DNA of 64,000 nt from Arthrobacter sp. PAMC25284 (GTDB lineage: Bacteria > Actinomycetota > Actinomycetes > Actinomycetales > Micrococcaceae). This document shows positions 7,821-15,648 of the stretch, one piece after another. Under the pieces are notes generated by a model. The model saw nothing but the letters and a program-made list of their open reading frames with translations, did no database searches and had not been told where the DNA came from. Every line of letters starts with the position of its first letter. Position 1 is the stretch's first letter. A program made the position numbers and the translations under genes. The stretch spans positions 2,790,001-2,854,000 of the forward strand of contig NZ_CP080382.1 of the NCBI RefSeq assembly GCF_019443425.1, written 5' to 3'.

Positions 7821-8819
7821 CTATCCGATCGTCGCGTAGAGGGCGTTGAGCTCCGCCGTGAGCTGTGCCCGCCGTTCCCGGGTCCCGATTTCATGGCCGT
7901 CGATGTGGTTCACCGGGGCCAGGAGCCGGATGCTGGAGATCAGCCACACGGCATCGGCGTCGAGCAGATCCTGCGGCTCCAGCGGCCCGTACCCCAGCTC
8001 CCAGCCGGCGGCCTTCGCTGCCGTGAAGAGGGCGCCCTGGGAGGTACCGGGCAGGATGCCGCTGTCCTGTTGCGGCGTGATCAGCCGACGGACCGTCCGG
8101 ACCCCGCCGGCGCCGTCGTCCGAGGTTTCCAAATGCGCCAGCAGCACGGTCGACGTCGGCCCTTCAAGGACCCGTCCGTCCGCTGAGGTGAAGATGACGT
8201 CGTCGGCACCCTGCCGGTGCGCGTACCGCAGGGCGGCCATGTTCACGGCATAGGACAGTGTTTTGGCCCCGAGCAGCAGCCAGGGGGCGCGTTCGCCGAC
8301 CTCGCTGTCATAGCCGCGCTCCAGCAGGATCACGTCGAGTCCGGTCTCGCGCTGGCGGCGGCCGGCCGGGGACGGCCGGGATGCCTGGACCCAGCAGATG
8401 GGGCCGTCGCCGCCCTCGACGCCGCGGGTGGCAATCAGTTTGATAACTGCCTCATCGGCGGGCGTGTCTGCACTATCGCCCGCATGGCCGTCGGGATCGA
8501 GGGCGTCCGGGACGGGCGCTGGCCGGCCCCGGTACTCGCTGAGGGCCGTGCCAATCGCGCGCCGCCACACGTCTTCGACGGGGATGTCCAGTTCCAGGAG
8601 GCGGGCCGATCCTGCCAGCCGGTCCAGATGGGCCTGAAGCTTCCGGGGCTGGCCGCCGACGGCCAGCAGCGACTCGAAAACACCGTCGCCACGGGTGGCC
8701 CCCTGGTCTGTGGCCATCAGTTGCGGTTTTGACGCGTCAGCCAGGCGGCCGTCCTCGAATGCGGGATCCAGGAAGACCAGAACCGTGACAGGAGCGGAAA
8801 CGCCAGCAGCAGAAGTCAT
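7821..8819 (-). CDS. pabC: Aminodeoxychorismate lyase (PabC-like, PLP class IV)
   Basis: The protein has 332 residues in the branched-chain aminotransferase/4-amino-4-deoxychorismate lyase fold. ATRGDGVFESLL is the N-terminal signature. The PLP lysine lies in GAKTLSYAVNMAALRYA, and VLEGPTSTV is the class IV motif. PabC releases pyruvate from aminodeoxychorismate to give p-aminobenzoate for folate. The nearby pabB-type fusion (10424-12487) supplies its substrate, although a cardiolipin synthase gene lies between them. A D-amino-acid or branched-chain aminotransferase cannot be fully excluded, but the pab context favours PabC. The first 12 residues are poorly conserved, so a slightly later start is possible. 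Confidence 0.82.
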   Translation of the reverse strand: MTSAAGVSAPVTVLVFLDPAFEDGRLADASKPQLMATDQGATRGDGVFESLLAVGGQPRKLQAHLDRLAGSARLLELDIPVEDVWRRAIGTALSEYRGRPAPVPDALDPDGHAGDSADTPADEAVIKLIATRGVEGGDGPICWVQASRPSPAGRRQRETGLDVILLERGYDSEVGERAPWLLLGAKTLSYAVNMAALRYAHRQGADDVIFTSADGRVLEGPTSTVLLAHLETSDDGAGGVRTVRRLITPQQDSGILPGTSQGALFTAAKAAGWELGYGPLEPQDLLDADAVWLISSIRLLAPVNHIDGHEIGTRERRAQLTAELNALYATIG

Positions 8820-8912
8820 GGCATCAGCTTAGTGCGCGGCGTCCCGGGATAGGATTTGGTCGTTGCCCGATCCGGAACAGTTCCGCGGGCCTGTAGCTGG
8901 AGGGGTTCGCCT

Positions 8913-10388
8913 GTGTTGTGGCCGATACCGTTGGCGGGAACTCTCCCGCCCTGGCTGATCGTGGTCCTGACCCTGATCGACCTCGCCATCCGGGTGCTGG
9001 CGCTGGGAATCATCCCCGGTAACCGCCGGCCCACCACGGCGATGGCGTGGCTGCTGGTCATCTTCTTCGTTCCCTCCGTGGGCCTGACGCTGTTCCTGCT
9101 CTTCGGCAACTTCCGCCTTTCCCGCCGCCGCCGGGCGCAGCAGCAGGCCATCAACACGCGCGTCCGGGCCGGCACCTCCGAGCTGGCAAGTATGGAAAGT
9201 GACTATAGCGGCCCGGAATGGGTCGCGTCAGCGGCCGAATTGAACAAGACCCTGGGCTCGCTGCCGATGGTGGACGGCAACAGCGTCGAGCTGCTGCCGG
9301 GCTACCCGGACTCCATCAAGGCGATGGCCGCCGCGGTCCGGGAGGCCAAGACCTTCGTTAACGCCGAGTTCTACATCATGAGCGCCGATCATGTCACCGA
9401 TGATCTGCTGACCGCGCTGGAGGAGGCGGCGGAGCGGGGCGTCGAGGTGCGGCTCCTCTTCGATCACCTGGGCACGCTGCGGATCCAGGGCTACCGGAAG
9501 TTGATCCGGCGGCTCAAGGCGAGCAAGATCCGCTGGCGGCCCATGCTGCCGCTGAGCCCGGTGCACGGGCAATGGCGGCGCCCGGACTTGCGCAACCACC
9601 GCAAGATCATGGTCATTGATGGCGAGATGGCCTTTACCGGATCGCAGAACCTCATAGAGCCGTCCTACAACAATTCCAAGCACCGCAAACTGGGCCGGGA
9701 ATGGGTGGAACTCATGGCGTGCCTGCGCGGACCGATCGTGACGACCCTCAACGTGGTTTTTGCCACCGACTGGCTCAGCGAAACTGATGAATCGCTGGAG
9801 GAGCAGTTGCGGCACCGGCCCGAACCGTCTCCCGGGCACGTCACGGCGCAGGCAGTCCCCAGCGGGCCTGGCTTCATCACCGAGAACAACCTGCGGCTGT
9901 TCAACACGCTGATTTACTCGGCGCAGCACAGGATCTCCATCTGCAGCCCGTACTTCGTCCCGGACGATTCCCTGCTCTACGCAGTGACCACCGCGGCGCA
10001 GCGCGGCGTCGACGTTGAGCTCTTCGTTTCGGAGAAAGGCGATCAGTTCCTGGTCCACCACGCGCAGCAGTCCTTCTACAAGGCCCTGCTGGAGGCCGGA
10101 GTAAGGATCTACCTGTACCGGGCCCCGTTTGTGCTCCATGCCAAGCACTTCACGATTGATGACGAGGTCGCGGTCCTGGGTTCGAGCAACATGGACATGC
10201 GGTCCTTCTCGCTGAACCTTGAAGTCTCCGTGATGCTGCTCGGTTCGGACATTGTGCAGCGGGTCCGCGCGGTGGAGGACACCTACCGCGACATCTCGAA
10301 GGAGCTGTTGCTGGAGGACTGGCTCAAACGTCCGATGCGGGCCAAGTACGTCGATAACGTTGCACGGCTGACTGCGACGCTGCAGTAG
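8913..10388 (+). CDS. cls: Cardiolipin synthase (phospholipase D family)
   Basis: The protein has 491 residues. Two N-terminal membrane segments (about residues 10-30 and 40-62) are followed by two PLD domains. The HKD motifs are HRKIMVID (near residue 231) and HAKHFTID (near residue 411), each followed by GSQN or GSSN. The enzyme joins phospholipids at the membrane, usually two phosphatidylglycerols, to form cardiolipin. The GTG at 8913 was chosen because GGAGGGG lies 7 bases upstream and the first membrane helix follows shortly. It is divergent from pabC, with a gap of 93 bases that must hold both promoters. Confidence 0.9.
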   Translation: MLWPIPLAGTLPPWLIVVLTLIDLAIRVLALGIIPGNRRPTTAMAWLLVIFFVPSVGLTLFLLFGNFRLSRRRRAQQQAINTRVRAGTSELASMESDYSGPEWVASAAELNKTLGSLPMVDGNSVELLPGYPDSIKAMAAAVREAKTFVNAEFYIMSADHVTDDLLTALEEAAERGVEVRLLFDHLGTLRIQGYRKLIRRLKASKIRWRPMLPLSPVHGQWRRPDLRNHRKIMVIDGEMAFTGSQNLIEPSYNNSKHRKLGREWVELMACLRGPIVTTLNVVFATDWLSETDESLEEQLRHRPEPSPGHVTAQAVPSGPGFITENNLRLFNTLIYSAQHRISICSPYFVPDDSLLYAVTTAAQRGVDVELFVSEKGDQFLVHHAQQSFYKALLEAGVRIYLYRAPFVLHAKHFTIDDEVAVLGSSNMDMRSFSLNLEVSVMLLGSDIVQRVRAVEDTYRDISKELLLEDWLKRPMRAKYVDNVARLTATLQ

Positions 10389-10423
10389 GCGTGCTGTCGG
10401 CCCGTGGCGGGCAGGGGCCGGTC

Positions 10424-12487
10424 TCAGCCGGCCGGGAACTCCGCGTTGAGCGTCGAGAGTACCCCGAACGCCTTGGTCCGGATTTCGTCGTATTCCTCCT
10501 GCGGTGAGGAATCCGCTGTGATGGCGCCTCCAACGCCAAGGCTGAGTTCGGCGGTCCCGTCGCCGGCCGCGCCGGGGCTGATCACGAGGGTTCTGATCGC
10601 GACGGCGAGGTCGCTCGCGCCGGTGAGCGAGAAGTAGCCGATGGCGCCGGAATAGACGCCCCGCGGTGCGGCTTCGAGCCGGTCCAGAACTGCCATGGTG
10701 CTGACTTTGGGTGCGCCCGTCATGGACCCGGCCGGGAAACAGGCGGCCACGGCTTCGGCGGGCGGCACCCCCGGTTCGAGCCGGGCGTCGATGGTGCTGA
10801 CCATCTGGTGCACGGTGGCGTAACTTTCGATCGCGCACAGCCGGCTGACCGAGACTGACCCCGGCACGGCGAAACGGCTGAGATCGTTGCGGAGCAGGTC
10901 CACGATCATGATGTTTTCCGCCCGGTCCTTGGCGGACCGCCCGAGATCATGGCGCAGCGCCTCGTCCTTGCCTAGGTCAGCGTCCCGACGGCGGGTTCCC
11001 TTGATCGGTTCGGCCCGCATCGTGCCGTCGGCCGCGATCTTGAGGAAGCGTTCAGGAGAGGTGCTGGCGACGGTGAGATCCCCGAAACGCAGGTAGCTTG
11101 CGAACGGGGCCGGGTTCCTCCGGCGCAGCGCAAGATAGGTCTGCCACGGGTCCAGCGCATCCGGTCCGCCGGGTGCCAGCGCCACCGACGCCGTCAGTGC
11201 GGTGGTCAGGCAGACTTCGTAGGTATTCCCCTCGAAGATTTCACGCTGGGACTCGGCGATCTTGGCCTTGTAGCCGGACTCGGTATCCCGCGCCCGGAAG
11301 GTCAGCCCGGCCCCGCCGGGAATAAGGAACTCCGGGGCCGCCGGTGCCGCGGCTGCCGAGTGCACGGCCGCGCGGGCTGCCTCGAGCCAGGCCTCCGCAT
11401 CGGGAGCGTCGAGCGTCAGCAGCCAGACTGTGCCTTCGACGTGGTCCAGGACCACGGCGCGGCCAGCGAAGAGCAGGCAGGCGTCCGGGGTGGGCGCCGT
11501 GACATCGCTGCCGCCGGTCTCACGCTTGAGCTCGTAGCCGAGGTAGCCGAGCCAGCCCAGGGTGAATTCGCACGGATAGTCCTCGGGACTGCGGAGGTCG
11601 CGGCGGCCCCAGGCGCTGTCCAGCCAGCGGAAGAATCCTCCCTCAGTTGTCACCGTGGAAGTGCCGACGCTCACGAAGGTTCTGCCGGAGCTGTGCCGGA
11701 CTGACTGTCCGAAGGGTCCGCCGTCATCAGCGAGGATACTGAAGCGGCTGCGTTCCGCCGCCGCAGGGGCGAGCCCTTCCGGGGGCAGCGAGGAGTCGAG
11801 CCACACCGCATTGGGGGAGCGCCCGTACAGCGTCTTGAAGACTCTGGCGGTGTCCGGTGCCGCGGTCAGCCGTTCGGACCGGAGCCGGAGTCCGCGCCGG
11901 GTGGCCAGGTCGGGCAGGAGGATGGGGGCCAGTGCGGGCAGGTACTGCAGTGATTGCAGGACGTCGGACGGGGACGCGCCGTCGGCGAGGTTGACCACCT
12001 GCACGTCGGCGTGAGCCGGGACGTCGTCGGCCTCCAGCCATTCTGCTTCCTGGCCGGCCCATTGCTCCCAAAACGGCGCGTATGTGTCGCCGTCGCGGGC
12101 CAGCGCCCGCCGGCGGCGGTCGGCGTCGGGCGAATCCGCCCAGATCACGGCATCCAGAAACGGCCGTGCCGACGCGGAGCCGGCGCCGACGCCTTCCACG
12201 ATCACTATTTCAGAAGGCGGGGTGGTGCGGGTTTCGCCGTCGTAATGCTTGTCCCAGTCCCAGCTGACCCACTCCGCCGTTTCGCCGCGGTGCAGCGGAG
12301 TGAGGACGGTGGAGACGTAGCGTTCGACGCCGGCCGACAGCCCGTTCCAGCCGGGATAGATGTCCTCCAGATGGAAGAGTGAGACCTTGTGGTGCTCGCG
12401 GAGGCGTGCGGCCAGTTCAATGGCCAGAGTGGTTTTCCCGGAGCCTGACCTCCCGTCGATGGCGATGATGACGGGTGCTGGGTTCAT
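10424..12487 (-). CDS. pabB: P-loop kinase-like domain fused to PabB-type aminodeoxychorismate synthase component I
   Basis: The protein has 687 residues and is a fusion. Residues about 1-185 are a uridine-kinase-like P-loop NTPase (IAIDGRSGSGKTTLA, then HLEDIYPGW, then VIVEGVGAG). Residues about 200-687 are a chorismate-binding enzyme with PIKGTRRRDAD, ENIMIVDLLRNDL, GSMTGAPK and GVGGAITADSSPQEE. Those motifs are typical of PabB/TrpE, which aminate chorismate with ammonia from a glutaminase partner. The P-loop half keeps Walker A but its substrate is unknown. The ATG at 12485-12487 overlaps the TGA of the upstream phosphatase gene (ATGA), indicating coupled translation. An open frame upstream of this ATG runs antiparallel to no other gene but overlaps the phosphatase frame, so it was not used. 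Confidence 0.88.
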   Translation of the reverse strand: MNPAPVIIAIDGRSGSGKTTLAIELAARLREHHKVSLFHLEDIYPGWNGLSAGVERYVSTVLTPLHRGETAEWVSWDWDKHYDGETRTTPPSEIVIVEGVGAGSASARPFLDAVIWADSPDADRRRRALARDGDTYAPFWEQWAGQEAEWLEADDVPAHADVQVVNLADGASPSDVLQSLQYLPALAPILLPDLATRRGLRLRSERLTAAPDTARVFKTLYGRSPNAVWLDSSLPPEGLAPAAAERSRFSILADDGGPFGQSVRHSSGRTFVSVGTSTVTTEGGFFRWLDSAWGRRDLRSPEDYPCEFTLGWLGYLGYELKRETGGSDVTAPTPDACLLFAGRAVVLDHVEGTVWLLTLDAPDAEAWLEAARAAVHSAAAAPAAPEFLIPGGAGLTFRARDTESGYKAKIAESQREIFEGNTYEVCLTTALTASVALAPGGPDALDPWQTYLALRRRNPAPFASYLRFGDLTVASTSPERFLKIAADGTMRAEPIKGTRRRDADLGKDEALRHDLGRSAKDRAENIMIVDLLRNDLSRFAVPGSVSVSRLCAIESYATVHQMVSTIDARLEPGVPPAEAVAACFPAGSMTGAPKVSTMAVLDRLEAAPRGVYSGAIGYFSLTGASDLAVAIRTLVISPGAAGDGTAELSLGVGGAITADSSPQEEYDEIRTKAFGVLSTLNAEFPAG

Positions 12488-13041
12488 GAAGTAGAGCGTA
12501 CCTGCTGCCCTGCGTTGTCCTGCTGCTGGTCCGGTCGTTCCAGCTCCGCCCGGACGTGCGCCACGATTCCCGGGACCGAGGCGCGGATGAGGTCCCACGT
12601 GTTGTCAAAGTCCGTGTGGCCGCCGAACCACGGGTCCTCGATGCCCTGGTCCAGCGGGTCCTTGCCGGCGACGGCGGGATCAAAGCTTCGCAGCATGCGG
12701 ATCCTGGCCATGGATTGCGGGTCTGGCGCCGCCTGCCGGAGCCAGCCATAGTGGTCCACGTCGAGGGCCAGAATCAGCTCACGGCCGGCGAACCATTCAG
12801 GACGCCATTCGCGGGCGACGTGGGACCGGGAGGCGATGCCGTGGGTCAGGAGCTTGCGCGCGGCCCGCGGATCAATCGGACGGCCGGCTTCATAGGATGT
12901 TGTGCCGGCTGAATCCACGACAGCTCCGGTGAGACGTTCGGCGGCCAAAGCCTCCGCCAGCATCAGCTCGGCCATCGGCGACCGGCAGATATTTCCGGTG
13001 CAGACGGTGATGATCCGAAACTGTCTCGACGTTGAACTCAT
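12484..13041 (-). CDS. Low-molecular-weight protein tyrosine phosphatase
   Basis: The protein has 185 residues. The N-terminal loop VCTGNICRSPMAE is the C-x5-R-S phosphate loop of LMW-PTP/arsenate-reductase-fold enzymes, with the nucleophilic cysteine near residue 14. The general acid is probably one of the aspartates in DPWFGG near the C-terminal third, as in the family DP motif. It removes phosphate from tyrosine residues, and in actinobacteria members often act on kinases of surface-polysaccharide systems. An alternative start 12 bases upstream is possible. Neither start has a strong ribosome-binding site. It overlaps the kinase-PabB fusion by 4 bases. Confidence 0.9.
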   Translation of the reverse strand: MSSTSRQFRIITVCTGNICRSPMAELMLAEALAAERLTGAVVDSAGTTSYEAGRPIDPRAARKLLTHGIASRSHVAREWRPEWFAGRELILALDVDHYGWLRQAAPDPQSMARIRMLRSFDPAVAGKDPLDQGIEDPWFGGHTDFDNTWDLIRASVPGIVAHVRAELERPDQQQDNAGQQVRSTS

Positions 13042-13209
13042 GTGCTTAAGCATGAATCATGCCGGTCCTCGTGGCCAGCGCCCCCGGAAAAGGGTATCCG
13101 TGATCCACGCCCCCGGTATGGCTGCCTTCGCCTGCAACAGTGGCTGTGATAGCTCCCACGTCCTGTCAGCACTCGCCGGGGACGGGCGGCGGGCCGGGGC
13201 GCCCGTCCG

Positions 13210-13833
13210 TCAGTGAATCAGCGCCAGCAGGACACCGACGCCGACGAACAGCACCCCAAACGTCCGGTTCAGGATCAGTTGCCCGCGGGCGTCGTGGGTG
13301 AAGCGCCGGAAGGACTTGGCCGCCGCGGCAAAGAAGAACCACATCACCAGGATGTCGATCGCGATCACTGTGACGGCGAGGATCATGTACTGCCCCAGCA
13401 GCGGCTGCTCGGGACGAATGAACTGGGGCGTGAAGGCCAGGAAAAAGACGATCGCCTTCGGATTGAGCAGGTTGACCCACAGGCCGCGGCGGAACATGGA
13501 GAACGCCGGTTCGTTGCGCAGCGTGGCGGCCGTCTCCTGGTCCAGGTCCGGTTTCTGCAGGAACTGCCGGATGCCCAGATAGACCAGGTATGCGGCCCCG
13601 GCATAACGGATGACGTTGAAGGCCACAGGAGAGCTCGCGACGAGGACACCGACACCCAGCGCGACGACCACGATGTGTACCACCAGCGCGGCCTGCTGGC
13701 CAAGGATGCCCCAGATGGAACGGCGGAATCCCGAGTTCAACGAATTGCTCATGGTGTTGATGGCGCCTGCGCCGGGAGTGAAGCTGATCAGGGCGCCGGC
13801 GCCGGCCAGGGCCAGCCAAAGGGAGGGTTGCAC
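13210..13833 (-). CDS. LysE/RhtB-family amino acid exporter
   Basis: The protein has 207 residues with about six membrane helices. The N-terminal segment ALISFTPGAGAINTMSNSLNSG is the family signature (P-G-x-x-x-x-x-x-S). The WVNLLNPKAIVFFLAFTPQF segment is the second conserved loop. These permeases export amino acids such as lysine, homoserine or threonine. The exact substrate cannot be assigned. No regulator gene of the LysG type lies next to it. The 376-base region between its start and the adjacent phosphatase and methyltransferase genes shows no further coding signal. Confidence 0.85.
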   Translation of the reverse strand: MQPSLWLALAGAGALISFTPGAGAINTMSNSLNSGFRRSIWGILGQQAALVVHIVVVALGVGVLVASSPVAFNVIRYAGAAYLVYLGIRQFLQKPDLDQETAATLRNEPAFSMFRRGLWVNLLNPKAIVFFLAFTPQFIRPEQPLLGQYMILAVTVIAIDILVMWFFFAAAAKSFRRFTHDARGQLILNRTFGVLFVGVGVLLALIH

Positions 13834-14029
13834 CAGATGAGTCTACTGTCCGGGCCGTGGTTGGTTGGCTGGGAGTCAGTTGCCGCGGGGCGGCGGCGAC
13901 GCCGCACACACGGTGCCGCGCACACGGTGCCGGTCTGCATGGTCAAGCCGCACATTCCGTTTGCCCCAAGTGGCCGTTTTCGGGTGCCGGTTCCGGCCAT
14001 CTCCGTCAAATCCCGAGCGGCGGCGGATT

Positions 14030-14845
14030 TTAGCCCCGGGCGAGCACTTCGCCGTTGGGGATGAGGAACCAGCCGTCGTCCGTGGATCCCCACCGGTGCC
14101 AGCCCGCCGAAATCCGGGCCAGGTCCGCCGCGTTGGCGAATCCGTATTCAAGCGCCTGATCCGCGAAAGCAGAGTGCAGTACCCGCTCACCCCACACCCG
14201 CGCCTGCCAGCGGCGCTGCTGGCCCGTGGCGTAGAGCCAGTTACTGCTTGATGGTGCGACATCCGTGAAGCCGGCGGCCTGCGCCCAGGACACCAGGCGC
14301 CGGCCGGCGTCGGGCTCGGCCCCGTTACGGCGCGCGATCCGCTGGTAAAGCTCCATCCATTCGTCCAGTTCCGGGAGGGCCGGGTACCAGCTCATTCCAT
14401 GAAAGTCGGCGTCGCGCACGGCCACGACCCCGCCTGCCCTCGCCACCCGGCGCATCTGGCGCAAAGCGGCCACCGGGTCGGTCAAATGCTGCAGGACCTG
14501 GTGTGCGTGGACGACGTCGAACGAGTCATCCTCGAAGTCGAGACTGTAGATGTTGCCGGCCGCGAACCCGACGTTTTGCATGCCACGCTCGACCGCGAGG
14601 GCGGCTGCCTGGGCGACCACCTCGGGGGATCGGTCCAGCCCGGTAACCCGGCCCGGGGCGACGAGTCCGGCGAAATCGCACGTGATACTGCCCGGACCGC
14701 AGCCGACGTCGAGCACGGTGGCCCCCGGGGTGAGGTAGGGGACAACGAACGCGGCGGAGTTCTCCGCCGTCCGGGAGGCGTGGGCCCGGACCACCGACTC
14801 GTGATGGCCATGGCTGTAGACGTCGTCAGGCTGCTCCTCGCTCAT
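14030..14845 (-). CDS. Class I SAM-dependent methyltransferase
   Basis: The protein has 271 residues. The SAM-binding motif VLDVGCGPGSITCDFA is near residue 44, followed by GLDRSPEVVAQA and by the post-motif region FDVVHAHQVLQHL typical of UbiE/Methyltransf_11 proteins. It moves a methyl group from SAM to an unknown small molecule. It stands alone, upstream of marR on the same strand with a 56-base gap, so the two may or may not be co-transcribed. The substrate is unknown. Confidence 0.85.
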   Translation of the reverse strand: MSEEQPDDVYSHGHHESVVRAHASRTAENSAAFVVPYLTPGATVLDVGCGPGSITCDFAGLVAPGRVTGLDRSPEVVAQAAALAVERGMQNVGFAAGNIYSLDFEDDSFDVVHAHQVLQHLTDPVAALRQMRRVARAGGVVAVRDADFHGMSWYPALPELDEWMELYQRIARRNGAEPDAGRRLVSWAQAAGFTDVAPSSSNWLYATGQQRRWQARVWGERVLHSAFADQALEYGFANAADLARISAGWHRWGSTDDGWFLIPNGEVLARG

Positions 14846-14901
14846 AGGGGAACGTTACTCCTTCGCGCCGGCAAAATGCCGTGTCCTGCCGCGGACTTTA
14901 T

Positions 14902-15432
14902 TCAGGCGGTGCCCGGCGCCGATTCGCCGCGCGGGTACTCATCGGGTCCTCTTCCGGCGGCTTCCTGCCCGGCCGCCAGGGTCGCGTCGATCATGGACGT
15001 CATGAACCGGGTGACGATCTCCAGTTCCCCGGGTGAGTACGCGCCCATCGCGGCGCCCATATGGCGGGCAAGCGGGAGGAACATGGCTCCGCCGTCCTGG
15101 TAGGCCTTGGCTGTCATCCGCAGCTGGACCTGGCGCCGGTCCGGCCCCTGGCGTTCGCGGAGCACATGGCCTGAGGCGTGCAGCCTGTCGATCAGCGCGG
15201 TCGTGGCAGGGGAGCTGAGGTTGAGTTCTTTCCGGAGCACGCCTGGCGTGACTATTTCGCCCCGGGCGGTATGGCGCATGATGACGGCGAGGGCATTCAT
15301 GTCAGTCCGGTGCATATCATTCCGGCCGCCGGCGGCGTCCACGTAGCGGTTCGCTTCCAGGGTGAACTCCTGCAGGATCCGGACCAGTGGCGGCGGCCCT
15401 CCGGTCTCCGGTTGTCCCGGTGTCTCTGACAT
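14902..15432 (-). CDS. MarR-family transcriptional regulator
   Basis: The protein has 176 residues and is a winged-helix regulator. The recognition-helix region is LNLSSPATTALIDRLHASGHV near residue 70, followed by the wing RERQGPDRRQVQLRMT, both characteristic of MarR. The start is supported by AAAGGAGG 9 bases upstream. It is divergent from an MMPL transporter, and a perfect palindrome lies between them at 15579-15597. The usual arrangement is repression of the transporter and of marR itself, relieved by a small ligand, and that is the likely job here. Confidence 0.88.
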   Translation of the reverse strand: MSETPGQPETGGPPPLVRILQEFTLEANRYVDAAGGRNDMHRTDMNALAVIMRHTARGEIVTPGVLRKELNLSSPATTALIDRLHASGHVLRERQGPDRRQVQLRMTAKAYQDGGAMFLPLARHMGAAMGAYSPGELEIVTRFMTSMIDATLAAGQEAAGRGPDEYPRGESAPGTA

Positions 15433-15578
15433 GGCGAGCCTCCTTTCGACGGTAATTGTTGCTGCGGCTCCAAAAGTGCGCCCTTGCGGATTTTACTTCA
15501 GCCGGCTGGAACTGACGTGCGCGCCATCGTCTCCCGATATATGCCTGAAGTCTTATTCGCCAGATTCCCTCAGGGGTT

Positions 15579-15597
15579 TATCTCCATATTGGAGATA
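15579..15597. promoter_or_regulatory. Palindromic operator between marR and the MMPL transporter
   Basis: TATCTCCA (15579-15586) and TGGAGATA (15590-15597) are perfect 8-base inverted arms separated by TAT. The size and position in the divergent intergenic region fit a MarR dimer site. A second small dyad, TAGT-CT-ACTA, follows at 15596-15605. The region is AT-rich compared with its surroundings, as expected for a promoter. Binding by the neighbouring MarR protein is inferred. Confidence 0.65.
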
Positions 15598-15648
15598 GTC
15601 TACTATGAAGATGATTTTACTCTTCCGATGACGATCCAAGAAGGACCC

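Noticed and set aside
9228..10838. 536-residue minus-strand frame opposite cls
   Set aside because: It covers the PLD motifs of cls in antisense and reads as low-complexity Arg/Gly/His-rich sequence, typical of shadows.
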